Source: Micrasema longulum (taxonomy: Eukaryota; Arthropoda; Insecta; Trichoptera; Brachycentridae). From it: DNA of 64,000 bases. The stretch spans positions 186,001 to 250,000 of the forward strand of contig JAGVSM010002731.1 in NCBI GenBank assembly GCA_022494885.1, given 5' to 3'. Positions within the stretch are counted from its first letter, which is position 1; the number at the start of each line of letters is the position of its first letter. A model generated the notes under the pieces. That model saw only the letters and a list, made by a program, of their open reading frames with translations, was not told the DNA's origin and made no database searches. Shown in pieces: positions 43,649 through 54,893 of this stretch. The position numbers and the translations under genes are program-made.

Positions 43649-44067
43649 TGTTTTTTTAATTTATTTTTTTTAACCCTTAAGCTAGGGTTTCCTAGGACAG
43701 CGGTGCTCGTATTTTAACGGCCATAGTGAACGATGGTGCGGTGGACACCCGTCGTAACGATGACTAAAGTGTGGTTTCCTAGGAAAACGGTGTTATCAAC
43801 ACTATTTAACACCGTTTCCCTAGGAAACCACTCTCTAGTCGACGTTACGGTGGCTGTCCACCGCATCACCGTTCACTGCGGCCGTTAAGATACAGGCACC
43901 GCTGTCCTAGGAAACCCTAGATTTACGGATTATTACATTAATTTTACAGAAATAATATAAACATTTTTTATTCATACTCTGTTGTTCAAAATGATATTTT
44001 TTACATCTTTTGAAAAGTTTGTCTGAGTCTTTCGTTTAGTTTTGTATGGTAGTTTATTGTTACATAG
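43649..44067 (-). mobile_element. LINE 3' fragment inserted in family B
   Basis: Plus-strand T-rich start (43650-43676), then after the palindrome ATTATTACATTAATTTTACA and CTTTTGAAAAGTTTGTCTGA, matching 41309-41470 in arrangement. The minus strand encodes NERLRQTFQKM near the end of the LINE ORF. Orientation minus, 5'-truncated. Confidence 0.45.
43682..43920. mobile_element. Large palindromic foldback element, 114-bp arms
   Basis: Arms 43682-43795 and 43807-43920 are inverted copies (roughly 85 per cent identical by eye) around an 11-nt loop. Both ends of each arm carry GTTTCCTAGG followed by A and CGGTG, so the arm is itself bounded by short related blocks. About 50 per cent GC, clearly different from the AT-rich LINE tail in which it sits. 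No ORF and no clear target duplication. It is the third nesting level: family B, LINE tail, palindrome. Confidence 0.8.
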
Positions 44068-44221
44068 AGTGCAAAGAGGCCATTTAAACCAACCAACGAG
44101 AGGTCATAAGTCCTTTAAATGTTTGGACTTCCGTATTTCTGATATAGTACGATAATCAGATGATAATATATTTAAATTCTGAATTTGAGGGCCGGTTCAA
44201 TTACCTGATATTGTTACATTA

Positions 44222-44458
44222 ATCATTCATCAACATCGTACTCTTATCTGCACCTGGGTGCGTAGGGCACTGCATTGGAACAATGAGTGCGGCGTATTTT
44301 GATCATCCGTCACATGAAGGTGAAGTTATTAGTCGTAAAATTTAGTTTTAAGACAATGGAACATTGCATAAAATCATAAAAACAAATATTTAATCTTAAA
44401 TCTACCAGGAATCGAACCCGGGACCTTAAGCATGGTAGGTAACCACACCGTCTGCACA
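44222..44458 (-). repeat. SINE-2, diverged copy
   Basis: Plus strand ATCATTCATCAACATCG (decayed tail), GGGCACTGCATTGGAAC, body, then ACCAGGAATCGAACCCGGGACC (intact B box in inverse) and a decayed A-box region. Same orientation as the copy at 43158-43415, about 800 bp away. Confidence 0.65.
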
Positions 44459-44874
44459 CTCAAATTTGAAGATTGATATATTTTATGTTCATGTTATTAA
44501 TATTTTTAAATAACCAATGATTTGAAATCGCTCGTCCAGCGTTCTAGTTCTATTTCAAATAAACCACCACATCGCACTTTTAAGACGAACACGACTTAAT
44601 TAAATAAAGCTTAAAATGAGTTAAGATCATAAAACGACTTTATTGAACATTATTCATCTTTCTGCATTCAAAAAAATACATATATATATATATATTTTTA
44701 ATGTTATGTAATATTGTTTTCTTAGTTTTTTTTTTTTTTTAACTGCTTCAAGGTATTTCTAATACCAAATTATCTTTTTTTTTATCGATAATTCTATAAC
44801 TGGTAATATTTTATTATTTTATTTATTTTATATTTCTTAGACTTTCTTAATTTGTTAATTAATAATATTGTTTT

Positions 44875-44995
44875 AAATGCTCTGTATTACTTATGCTTAC
44901 ATGTATGTATATTTAATTGTATTTGTAACTAATATGTAAAAGGCACTAAGTGCCGTTTATTTCAATAAAATAAAATAAAAATACCCGAAGTTACT
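44875..44995 (+). mobile_element. LINE 3' end with terminal hairpin
   Basis: AAAAGGCACTAAGTGCCGTT forms a GGCACT/AGTGCC hairpin just before TTCAATAAAATAAAATAAAA. A terminal hairpin plus A-rich repeat is the usual LINE 3' end design. A related inverted end (GGCATTTGTGCCGTG) is at 58740-58800. Confidence 0.45.
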
Positions 44996-45054
44996 TAATG
45001 TTGTTTACCAGAAAATCCACTTACGATCTGTGATCTCTACAACTACATATATGT

Positions 45055-45790
45055 TCTTTATTTATTTTTATTTATTGTTGTGCACACAGTGCTATGTTGG
45101 TATGGTGTGTGGCTTATAGAGTAATGTAGTGGTTTTTTTATGTGTACAGTAAATTTAGTCTATGTTTTTTATCTTTACCTTTTTTTGCTAAAAGAGGCTA
45201 AATATTATTATTGTCTATGAGACTCAGCTTCCGCTTATACCGGAGAGCTGAATCATTAAATAAGTCAAGATCGTACATCTTCTCAAATTTTATATAATTA
45301 ATAATAACTCTTCCTAACAGATAATTCTGAGCTGCTCTGGTGTTGCATTTGTCGTTGCTCAGTAACGTAGAATGTCTAGTTCGACGAAGGGGAATGTTGA
45401 AATTTCTCCTGCCAGCAAATTGGCACAATCAATCTGATTATTATGTAAATTATAAATAAATAATTGATCCGCAATCATGCGCCTTTCGTGAAGGCGAGGT
45501 AAGTTTAGATTACTGAAGCTAGGGAATTTATATTGCATTTACTTAAGAAATTCATTTTGCCTATAAAGTTTACGTAAATGTTGTATTGAAGATTCCAAAT
45601 GCAGGAGGCGTATTCTAAGTGACTTCTGGCTAATCAGGTCAACAATACCATGGGGCAGTACTTGAATTTTTAAACGGTTTACATACTCTCATTAGAAAAC
45701 CAAACACTGTACATGATTTTGATGAAATAGCCTCTGTAGGAGTATTGAAAACAAGTTTTGTATTATTATCTAAACCAATTTAATAGTCAA
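45055..45790 (-). mobile_element. LINE C-terminus and 3' UTR, frameshifted
   Basis: Minus-strand frames give NLPRLHERRMIADQLFIYNL, then NQIDCANLLA and, after a frameshift near 45405, FNIPLRRTRHSTLLSNDKCN and VIINYIKFEKMYDLDLFNDS. The pattern ERR ... LFIYNL-N-QIDC-LL ... F-IP-R-TRH is the LINE C-terminal consensus. The stop is near 45198. The 3' end has AATAAATAAAAATAAATAAA at about 45055-45075. Confidence 0.7.
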
Positions 45791-45799
45791 CCATGTAAT

Positions 45800-46785
45800 T
45801 TGTCATTCACTAAACAAATAAATCGTTACGTCGTTTTCCCGTGAAGGTAGCAGAGATGATAGAATGCCACATCACTTTGTCTTTGCTTACAGACCTCGCT
45901 TCCTCAGCATTCAAACATTGCCTCATTCACGCGTGACGATTATTCTGACTTTTTACATGTCCATCGTGAAGTATTTGTTAAATTTTTTCATGCAAGAACT
46001 CTATTGTGAACTGCTTATTAGGCCTCCTGCGACAAACATTTATTTTCCAAGGTTGATTTAAGTGCACCCTTCACCCTGTTATTTCTCAGTCTTTCCTCCC
46101 ATTAAACATGCTTCTTAAATAAACTCATTCTTCTCCCTGATCTGTTTTATTTAATAATATGAAGCGATCATTGAGTCATCCATTATTAAAGATGTTAAAA
46201 TCAGTAGTGCATTTATTTTACGCTTCTCGCTTTCATTTTATCTCGAAATCTGTTTATAACTTAAAACAAGTTGAAAATAAATTCCTGCGATCGACAGCTG
46301 TTACGTTCTCAGGAACTGGCGTTCTCTAAGCAGCCATATTTACAAAGCATGAACAACTTGCCCTTACTTAAGCGAGCGCTTAATTTAAAAAGCTTACTGC
46401 CGAAGCTCAGCTTCCTTTAATACTTAAGTTACCACCTTGTTAATGCCTCACATTATTTAGCGAGAAACGACTAAGCCCACAAAGTAACTTATAGGAACTA
46501 ATGACACTTTAATGCGTAAATTTCTTAAGCAAAGAAGAAGAGAATAATTCTGTGCTGGGATTTTTAAATACGTAATAAATTTCAATTATTATGTGTCCGG
46601 GCGGACGAAAAATACAATTGAGTATTTTTACAAAAGGGGAATAACGTTGAAATAAAATATTTACCATAGATTTTTACTATTCTAACGATATAGTTATCGA
46701 TGCATTAAAAACCTGTATTTATTTATAATCATAATGTGGGGCATCTAATTATTCACATATTTAAAACGACATATAAATTTCATTT
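45800..46785. other. No gene; repeat-poor 46290-46520
   Basis: The segment 46290-46520 has balanced composition (GTTACGTTCTCAGGAACTGG, CTTAAGCGAGCGCTTAATTT), no open frame and no copy in the window. AGCGAGCGCT is a short palindrome. The open frame 45864-46061 has no recognisable domain. Candidate unique noncoding DNA. Confidence 0.3.
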
Positions 46786-46787
46786 TA

Positions 46788-47140
46788 ATTTATTATATAA
46801 ATAAAACACGAATGATACTTTAATCCATAAATTTGGAATATCCAGTGACCGGTTTCATCGCTTTCGCGACATCTTCGAGACTGGTATCTTTATTAAAGAG
46901 TTAAATGTATTTATACAGAACAGAGGTAAGGGTAGATAATTCAAAGTCATATGTAAGTAAATTAAATAAAGTTATTTTTATCTTAAGGATCATTATCGAT
47001 TTTTTTTCTTCGGGTTAACTAATGAGTTGATATAATGCTATTTTAATGAGTTTAAGCATTTTATTTTATTTTTAGTGTCCCATCCTTCGTAGGTGTGGTT
47101 TTGTAAATAATGATTTCTGAAAAACAAAGGGTAAAAAGTC
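46788..47140 (-). mobile_element. Hammerhead-bearing element, copy 2 (left arm and centre)
   Basis: Closely matches 17489-17835 from ATTTATTATATAAATAAAAC through the hammerhead motif and the central region (TTTTGTAAATAATGATTTCT) to AAAGGGTAAAAA. The right inverted arm found in copy 1 is missing, so the copy breaks exactly at the start of that arm. Few differences from copy 1 suggest recent activity. Confidence 0.75.
46837..46888 (-). ncRNA. Hammerhead-like motif, copy 2
   Basis: Identical in layout to 17539-17589 on the minus strand: GATACCAGT, CTCGAAGATG, TCGCGAAAGCGA, TGAAACCGGTC, ACTGGATATT. The unusual core 1 is preserved between two dispersed copies. Confidence 0.55.
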
Positions 47141-48056
47141 ATTAGTAAAATTATATTACAATGGGTAAAGTAATGGAGAATGCACATGTGTTATCTGTTC
47201 ATTAAGTAATTCTACGTCGGGTTTATTTTTTAATCTATTTTTTTTTAAATCTATTGGTTTAATCTATCTATTAATTTTTTAATCTATTAGTTTAATCTAT
47301 TAATTAAAAAACATTCAAACCAATGCTTATCATAATCTCAAAATTATCAAATCGCGCAACGATCCATAAAAATGTGTAGTCAAATACACATTCCTTCTAT
47401 TCTCTAGAGTTGCCGTCAGATGCTGACGGATGATCCGCGCGAGACGAGTCGAGCGGTCTAGTCAGGTCCGCCGACGTGACGCGACTTCAAACCAATGCAC
47501 ATTTTATTGCATTGATTTATCCATTTGTTAATTGGAGTTCCGTAGTAGAAGATCAGCGACGGAATTTTTGCTGAGTGTGGCGCTAGCCTAAAACTTCTGA
47601 AGTAAACTCTTTGAGTAATGATCCCGATTTGCTTCCCCCGCCCATAACCTAATTTGGCAGCTCCTTACTCCTCACCTGCCTATGTCCATCATTAGCATAC
47701 TAATTCGTACAACCCGGAAAACTTGGAACATTATTTTTTTCTTCCTTTTAATTTTGTGGAACAAAACACTCGGAACAGCTTTAACGACAGTTTTACGTCT
47801 TACTAGGGGAGTTTTGTTCCCTTTTTTTCTTTATTTAAAACGTTAATGCGAATGATAACACCCTTCAAATGTTGTAAAAATATGCTAAAAACTAATTGTT
47901 ACGATTTTTGCATAAATTATAAAAGTTTTAACGTTTAGACACCCTTTTATTATATTTTTTGTGTCCAGGTGGATGAAGAATACAGTTACGTATTTAAAAT
48001 AGAACAAGAACCCTGGACTAGGGTTTCCGACTCAATTGCTGCTCCTGAATAAGAAA
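47141..48056. other. No gene; GC-rich patch
   Basis: At 47405-47600 a GC-rich patch (GATGATCCGCGCGAGACGAG, CGCCGACGTGACGCGACTTC) is followed by GTGTGGCGCTAGCC. It could be one end of an old DNA transposon, but no inverted partner was found. The segment 47620-47850 is repeat-poor. The rest is AT-rich. Confidence 0.25.
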
Positions 48057-48170
48057 ATCGAGTGGAGATAAGTTCGTCTCGTTGTGTAATGGTTTACACA
48101 ATTGCCTATTATTCTTTAGGTCTTGGGTTCAATTTCTGGCAAGGTGGAAATGAAATACTTCATATTATTT
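48057..48170 (+). repeat. tRNA-like SINE, diverged
   Basis: CTCGTTGTGTAATGGTTTAC (A box region) and GGTCTTGGGTTCAATTTCTG (B box) at tRNA-like spacing, preceded by AATCGAGTGGAGATAAG, which also precedes the tRNA-like patch at 5742. The short open frame 48062-48271 lies across it and is not a gene. Confidence 0.45.
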
Positions 48171-48559
48171 TGCACAGAAGTTATTTAAATCATCTAAGTT
48201 TACGTTACGCTCTAAAATACATAAAGATTTATTTTTTAAGCTTTATTTTTGTATTAATCTTATGCTTTTAACGTTGCCTTGTTGAATACCAGCTACTTTA
48301 CAATAACTTTAAAATATTTTCAACTTAGTTACATTTATATTGTGGGGGACACCAATTGTGGTGTAGATCACCAGTTGTGGTAAAGATCACTCATTAGCGA
48401 TCGGCTAATGGTCGACTCTACTACTGGCTCAGTAGGTAGGTCTATGAGCGTGGAGATAATACGGGGACACGTTTAAAGGAAAGTCAAACTGCGGTTTGCG
48501 AATGTTGAAATGAAGATTTTTTTGTAACGATTTATCTATGATTTATTTATCTATGACAA

Positions 48560-49700
48560 AATACACGGTTTATAAACTTTACGTTACATTACATTACATA
48601 TTTTATTTGTTCAAAATATTTCCAATCAGCAAAAGTGCTGGGTATGAAGGGATATTATATATAATAACGCAATAGTTTAAATAAAAAGTCAATGAAATAA
48701 CATCACATGTCACTTGTCACACGGGCTGTAAGAACTGTTTTCTCTAGGTATTTTTTGAGTACGTATTTGTTTTGTATATTTTTTAGGTCATTAGAAAGTG
48801 AATTGTATGAATTTATTGCTGTATACAAAAAACTGTTTTTTTTCTGTTGGTCCTAGGTTGTTCGTGAGTTAAATTATTTGATGCTCTTGTATTTATTTTA
48901 TGTATGTTGTAGTTAAAATTTAATTTTATATTTGTCTTTATTTAATTTTTTTTCATCTTAAATATCGTTTTTATTTTTTCTGTGTAGATCAATTCCTCTA
49001 GATTGAGCATTTTCGTTATTCTATAATCTCTAGTTCTAGTATATTTATTAAAATTAAATGCTACTTTGAGTGCTTTATTCGTTGCTCTTTGTTTTGAATC
49101 TAGCATTTATTTACTACATTGCGACCATATTATTAATCCATATACAAAGTGTGGAAGTATAAAAGCATTGTGTATCATTAATTTTGTACTTTTATAAGAC
49201 TTCTGTTCTTCTCATTATTCCGATAATTGGACCCAGTTATTTTATAACGGCTTTCATATGTTTTGTCCACGCTTATTTTTAATCCACTTCCAAACCCAAG
49301 TACTTAACATTTTCTGTTTGTTTAATTTGCTCATCTTTAATTATGAGGTTAAGTTTTATTTGTTTTTTTGTTTTATTATCATATATTTAGTCTTATTTGT
49401 ATTTATTGTTAATGAGTTATTATCTACCCAGTACATAAACTTAATCAGATCCTCATTGATGTTGTTTTGCAGTTGGGTTTCATTATCACCACTATATATC
49501 AATAGAGTATCATCTGCATATACAAAATACCTCCCTGATACATTTGAATGTCTAAAGTTATCAATATACAATAAATACAATAGGGGGCCTAATATTGACC
49601 CCTGATGATGCTTGTATAATGCGCAGAATTCCTGGTTTGATTGTAAAATAATGTGATTTTTCTCAAGTCTATTATGTAATTCATTACAGTCAGTGAGCCT
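48560..49700 (-). mobile_element. LINE reverse transcriptase remnant
   Basis: The minus strand encodes HHQGSILGPLLYLLYIDN (motif B) followed by RYFVYADDTLLIYSGDN (motif C with the catalytic ADD), then NNINEDLIKFMYWVDNNSLT and NTNKTKYMI. The frame 49580-49356 is open. Downstream parts (to about 48600) are stop-rich. The 3' end has repeated ACATT units (48583-48597 on the plus strand). CR1/Jockey group; inactive because of stops downstream. Confidence 0.8.
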
Positions 49701-50365
49701 CTCGGTCTATTGTGTAATAATAAATATATAAATCACATGTTGCTCGCCCAAAACTGGATAGTACTGTTTATGTTAAGACGCGATAATATCTAATATATAT
49801 ATGATAATATCATTATATATAACATAAACTATTGTTACTTTGATGATTTTATACATACATGATTTTATGGTTTACGATTTTTTTATTTTATACGTTGCTA
49901 CGTAGTTTATAGTTACTCAAATATTCTTTATTATGTCCATTCCAGCAAAAATCCTATGAACTTGATACAGACTAAGGCAAGTTTTATTTCGTTGAACTGA
50001 TAGCAAACTAAAATCCGTGTTTGGAAGGGTAAAAACAAATTTGAAAACTAATAAATCCTCCAGTGCTTATAAGAAAACTGAGCGACGGAACGCAAAACCA
50101 CTTAACTGCTATTTTATTTTAGTTTATTTGTTCATTTAATATATTAGATATAATAATGTTCCATTAATAACAGTTTTAATATCATATCAACGCAGGAAAA
50201 GAAAAAGTTATCAAGAAATATGTTACAACTTTACAAAGGGGCAAATTAACGTTTTTTTGTTTTTTTATTTAAATAAATGAAACAGCACGTTTGTATTATT
50301 TTAGCATTATTGCCACATAATTTAATTAATCGTTTAAAATACAAGATTCTTAATTAGTATTAAAA
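49701..50365. other. No gene or repeat recognised
   Basis: AT-rich. A palindromic ATATATGATAATATCATTATAT stretch (about 49795-49818) is simple-sequence-like. No other signal. Confidence 0.4.
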
Positions 50366-50369
50366 AAAA

Positions 50370-50475
50370 CTTTAATTAACTCTTCTGTGTTGCTACATGT
50401 CGCTTGGTAACTTTTTCCTTTCCAGCGCCGATATGTATGTTTAGTGTTTTGTTATTTTAATGCTGTTCCTCTCCA
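50370..50475 (-). mobile_element. LINE 3' UTR fragment
   Basis: ACATGTCGCTTGGTAACTTT then TTTCCAGCGCCGATATG repeats the minus-strand 3' UTR block seen at 4965-5010 and, inverted, at 2880-2925. Confidence 0.4.
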
Positions 50476-50854
50476 AAAAAAAGACGACCTTTTGTGCTTG
50501 GAGAGGGATTTACACTGAGCTAAAAGTAAAAATATTTCATGCAATAAAAATATAATACATTGTAATTTTTCATCCGTCCTAATAAATCATCAAATATTTT
50601 TATTGCAAGGTGTTCCTTTAGTATTATTTTTAATTTATTTATAAACTTATTTTCTTAGGGAGACCTTTAAAGTTTTTTCCACTTAAATGAACGTTATTTT
50701 TCTGGAATTGTAAAGTATAATATTTTGATAAGTTACAGTTATTTAGAAATCCCAAAGATGTGCGTGTGTTAATTTTGTTTTCTTCGATTAACTGCATAGT
50801 TCTGTAAATAATATCGTCTACGGTAAGAACTTGGAATAATAAATACTGTGTTTT

Positions 50855-51135
50855 TGTAGAGAAAGTGAAAGTGATGTTTTAGTATTATTTATGAAGAGTA
50901 ACCGGCCTAATACTATCCTTTGGGGTATTTCAAATTTGTTGATCAAGGGTCTATTAATTTTTTTTTTCTGACTTTCTTAAAGATAGCTTTAAATCCAATT
51001 TAGGGCTTTCTTTACTATGCCTGCAGCGTTTAATTTTCATTTCAGTTTGTGGTGAAAAATACTGTCAAAAGCTTTTTGTAAGTCCACAAAAGTTTCTATA
51101 AATTTAAGAGATCCAATTTAGGGATTCTCGGATGA
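50855..51135 (-). mobile_element. Decayed LINE reverse transcriptase fragment
   Basis: Minus-strand translation gives ETFVDLQKAFDSIFHHKLK (motif A, F-D-x-x-K-A-F-D type), then NAAGIVKKALNWI-SYL, and nearer 50900 PQRIVLGRLLFINNT (decayed motif B: GxPQGSxLGPLLF-INDL). Stops break it. Only a short RT palm segment remains. Confidence 0.6.
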
Positions 51136-53280
51136 TATTCGAAAATACGGCAATTGTGTAGGTACCTTTGTTTTTCTTAAATCTATATTTATTTTCATGA
51201 ATTATGTGTTATCTTTGATGAATTGAGATTATCTTTATTAATTCATTTCCTTCATGATGCTTGACAATTTAAATTAAATTGGAGGGAAATGAAATGACAG
51301 TTTGTTTCAATTTGACGAAAATATTCATGTTTTGATGGTGAGGTTTATAATGTCCGATTAGGGATAAGATATTCGTTTTGCGCCAATTTATCATTTATTT
51401 TTGTTATAATTTGTTCGATTTCTTCATTTGTGGTAAGTCGAAAAATGTCTAATATACGAGTATACCTGTGCATATGGTGGTGGAATCTTTTATTTTGTTT
51501 TTTTATTCTCTGTAATTTTACTTGCAAGATTTTTACATACGTTACGTACTAAAAATAATTAAAAATAAAAAAACATAAAAATAAAGAAATAAAATAGTCA
51601 GTTGTGTCCTCAAACTACGCAGTTAGAATGTTTAATAAGTGATTTAAACCATGATAAAAGGTAAAGACGTAACGGAAATTTAGACTTCAAATTGTAAGAA
51701 ATTTGTCTAGTGTTGAGTTCGCTGCATTTTTTTTTTTTTACTTTTTCTTTTCGTGTAGTTTTTTGTTATCTATTCAGTATTTTTTTTGAAAATTTTATTT
51801 TCGGTAAGGTGCGGTGTTTTGAACTGAGCGTATGTGGTAAAGAGAGATATTGTATTTCATTACCCCTTGGATCATTTCATACGTTTTGTCCGAATCCACA
51901 CAAAGAGGTTAAAAATATTTTATAATAAAATACATTACAAACAAAACAAAAATTATTCATTTCACACGAAAGCTTTTTAACAACCGCAAAAATTAAATTA
52001 AGCTTAAATTTGAACAAAAATAAATATCTCGGTACAAAATATAAATATCAGTGAAAAGAAATATTGCGTATTTCGATTTGCAAAACGGAAGCAGGTAATC
52101 TAAGAAGAAAATCGAAATATTAATGAACACCCTTAAAGGGGAAAATCAGCATCAATTTGTTTTTCTCCGCTAATGAAATATGAGCATTGGTTTCATATTT
52201 AACGGAAATTATTTCAAAATACACTTTTAAATCGATCGACTTGTTTTCTTTGAAAAAATTATTTTAAAAAGACGCAAGAATCAAATACAATAAAATTTAA
52301 AAAATGAAAAAAGACAGAAAAGTCAGAGGCCAATTTGGAAGACTTGGTTTCTAAAATAATAAACAGTTAATAATATCAGCAGCAATTTTTTTATAACTAA
52401 ATACACGTTCTAATATTTCTGAGTTTTTCTGTAAAGATATATATTTAAAAAAAATCAGATTAACAAATACATGTATAGAAATTACTAATGAATACAATTT
52501 TTATATAAATTCAAAACATAAATTTACATTAACGTTTCCCATTACGTAAAAGAAAAAAACAATTCTTGTGTACATAATAGGGAGTGACGTTTAACAATAA
52601 TTTAAATATTTTATTTTTAATTATAAATATTTTTCGGAAAACATATAAATTGCAAAAAAATTGTGTTTTTATTAATCAGTGCTACACAAAAAAGAATTTT
52701 AAATTTATCTTTTCACTTCTTTCTTAAATATGTTGTATTCCTGACTGCACTTTTTATTTTCTTTGTTCATTTCTGTTGTGCTGTAGTTGTTTTAAATTTT
52801 GGAATTGAAATGTTACCACTTTTATTTAATTATTATTATTAATTTCTTATTCGTATATTAAAAATATTTTTATTTTTTATTCAAAATAATATTTATCGTC
52901 TTGATTTAGCCAAATTTATGAACTTTAGGGCTGTCATCAACTAGATACAAATATTATTTTTTATCTTGATGATGAAAAATAATATTAAACTCCTTTTTAA
53001 AAATTAAATTCAAAATGTGGTAGATGAGGGTGCGAACCTCAGGCCACCTATCTCGCGATACTATCATGGGTAACGATATTTTTTTCAAATACTTATTTTT
53101 AATTTAGTTATTTAGGTTGATGCAAGATTCTTCTCTTGGGTGGGGTCTGAACAAGATGATTCTGAGAATAGAATGAATTTATGAACTATGGTTCTCTTTT
53201 ATGCTTAATAGGTTTGAATGTTTGACAAATGCCTTAATTAGGGTTTCTTTCAAAAGGGCAAAATATATATTTAAAAGGTT
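51136..53280. other. No gene recognised
   Basis: AT-rich, with low-complexity T runs at 51720-51740. A minus-strand frame at 51345-51527 (KLQRIKKQNKRFHHHMHRY) is Lys/His-rich without a domain. A weak tRNA-like B box (GGTTCGCACCC, minus strand, about 53025-53040) is insufficient to call a SINE. Confidence 0.35.
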
Positions 53281-53720
53281 GCTCAGTGTAAACTGTGGTA
53301 AAGTGGCCGGTGAAGGGATGGCGACGCCTCTGGTTTGCCCGGTGGGACTTAGTTCTCCCCGTTTACTAATAACCTAATGAACTTACCGTCAAAATAAGGA
53401 AATCAAATTTATGGTAGTAGCCAAGTTTATTATAAAAATTTTGAGGGGCTCTAGTGGTGATTGGGGCATTGAAAGCAGTATTTGGAAATTCTAAATAACT
53501 TGAATCTTATATAAACAAGGAATTTAAAAAATACGTTAAGAACTAATTTACCCTCAATCAAATCTTAAATTTGTTTTTGGAATATGCGGATCTGATAAGA
53601 AGCCACAAGACCTCTTGAATGGATTTGGGTAAGTGGAGGGGGCTTTCAGTGCCTTATTTAAATAATGTGCAAATGTCAAGATAGAAACATTCTTTGTGTA
53701 TCTAAAAGTACCGTAGATAC
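53281..53720. repeat. Family-F repeat, second copy
   Basis: Segment 53590-53700 (AGACCTCTTGAATGGATTTG, GGTAAGTGGAGGGGGCTTTC) resembles the reverse complement of 9590-9660. The preceding GGGATGGCGACGCCTCTGGT and GGTGGGACTTAGTTCTCCCC are GC-rich like 9290-9400 but not clearly alignable. Class unknown. Confidence 0.35.
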
Positions 53721-54365
53721 CTACTAGTTTGCAATTATAAATTTAAGTAGGAAAAACGAATGACGCCATTTATCTCTACAAGCCAGTGGTTTCCGAACTG
53801 TGAGGCGCGCCTCCTGGGGAAGGCGCGGACTATTGTCAGGGGAAGCAACAAAAATTTCGTAATAAAAAAATAATTTTCAAACCATAATGTCTACAAATAA
53901 ATAAAACTACATGTAACGACGAAACCGTAAAAATTCAGTGAACAAAATTTTTTAAATCTTTTTATACTATTTGTACATTTTAAAATCCAATTATAAATAT
54001 GCATACTTACTTCATTTAAAAAATAGTTACAATGCAGTATTTAAACTTAATATTACAAAAAAGCTTCTTCTAGAGACTTTTAGTAATAATTAGTCTAAAA
54101 TGCAGTATTTCATAAGGTTTACTATGTTTTTTTTTACAAACCTGATCGCAGATATTTCTTTTGCGTATATAGTTTGAATTAAAACACATAATAAATAAAA
54201 AACATTGCTAATTCATCAAATTATAATGTTTTTTTTTTAACCCAGGGCGTTTATTTTTAGAAATATTTAACATAATCAAGCTAAAAATATTTTTTAAATA
54301 TTTTAATCATTATTTATGTTTAAAGCAGTAACTTTGTGGTCAAACATTTTCACTACTGTTGGTAA
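53721..54365. other. No gene or repeat recognised
   Basis: A small GC-rich patch at 53800-53850 (GTGAGGCGCGCCTCCTGGGG) in AT-rich DNA. No open frame. Confidence 0.35.
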
Positions 54366-54370
54366 ATATT

Positions 54371-54493
54371 AGTATATAACCACTAACCGACTTTTTTTTT
54401 ACTTCGAAACCCGTGTAGTGAGTGGTAAGAGACGAGTGCGTCTCAAAACCGGTAGACTAAAAAAGCCGGTAAGTGGTCATATTTATATACACT
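54371..54493 (+). ncRNA. Foldback with decayed hammerhead core
   Basis: A long imperfect stem I (ATATAACCACTAACCGACTT on the left, GCCGGTAAGTGGTCATAT on the right) encloses stem II GAGACG-AGTG-CGTCTC (perfect 6 bp) and AAAACCGGTA, where the GAAA core has become AAAA. The left core region carries an extra stretch (TTCGAAACCCGTG). The architecture follows the motif at 19897-19954, but this copy is probably dead. Confidence 0.5.
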
Positions 54494-54529
54494 AGTTTGT
54501 CTTTTAATCATTTATGGGCTAATTTTTAT

Positions 54530-54893
54530 AAACATTTAATTAGCCATAAGTGTATCCAATTTTTTTTCGGCAACAATAACTGAAATGTTGCAAATTAAAT
54601 ACCCACCCATAGCAATATTAAGTTTTAGTTTGACTAAATATTTAACTTAATAATAATATTTAATATTTAACTAATAATATTTAACTAATAATATTTAACT
54701 AATAATAATAATCTAATAATATTTAATTTAATAATATTTAATAAATTTAATAATTTAATTTAATTAAATAACTAATAATCAATCTAATAAAATTTAACTT
54801 AATATTGCTGTTTGTGTGGGTATTTAATTTACAACTTTTCAGTTATTGTTGCCGAAAAAAAATTTGATACACTTGTAGCTAATTAAATGCTGA
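54530..54893. mobile_element. Foldback element, about 100-bp arms, AT-repeat loop
   Basis: Arms about 54530-54631 and 54792-54893 are inverted copies, with long exact blocks such as TTTCGGCAACAATAACTGAA and its complement. The loop (54632-54791) consists of imperfect TAATATTTAACTAA repeats. No ORF. It starts only about 35 bp after the hammerhead-like foldback. It is a non-autonomous inverted-repeat element; the superfamily is undetermined. Confidence 0.7.

Larger units (their letters stand above)
43440..44150 (+). repeat. Family-B repeat interrupted by nested insertions
   Basis: Outer element: 43480-43648 (GTCCAAATATTTGTAGACAA, GGTGTCAGCTCTTTGACTTC, AACATAGGCAAAATGGTG) and 44068-44150 (GAGGCCATTTAAACCAACCA, GTCATAAGTCCTTTAAATG). 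The two parts join in the order expected from uninterrupted copies (63770-63880). The gap of about 420 bp is a later LINE-tail insertion, which itself hosts a palindrome. Confidence 0.6.

Noticed and set aside
49258..49605. 115-codon plus-strand frame
   Set aside because: It is the antisense of the minus-strand LINE RT with the YADD motif.
49795..49818. AT-rich palindrome as a replication or regulatory site
   Set aside because: Simple-sequence-like ATATAT context makes such palindromes common by chance.
53025..53090. Minus-strand tRNA-like segment
   Set aside because: Only a B-box-like GGTTCGCACCC is visible; A box and body are not convincing.
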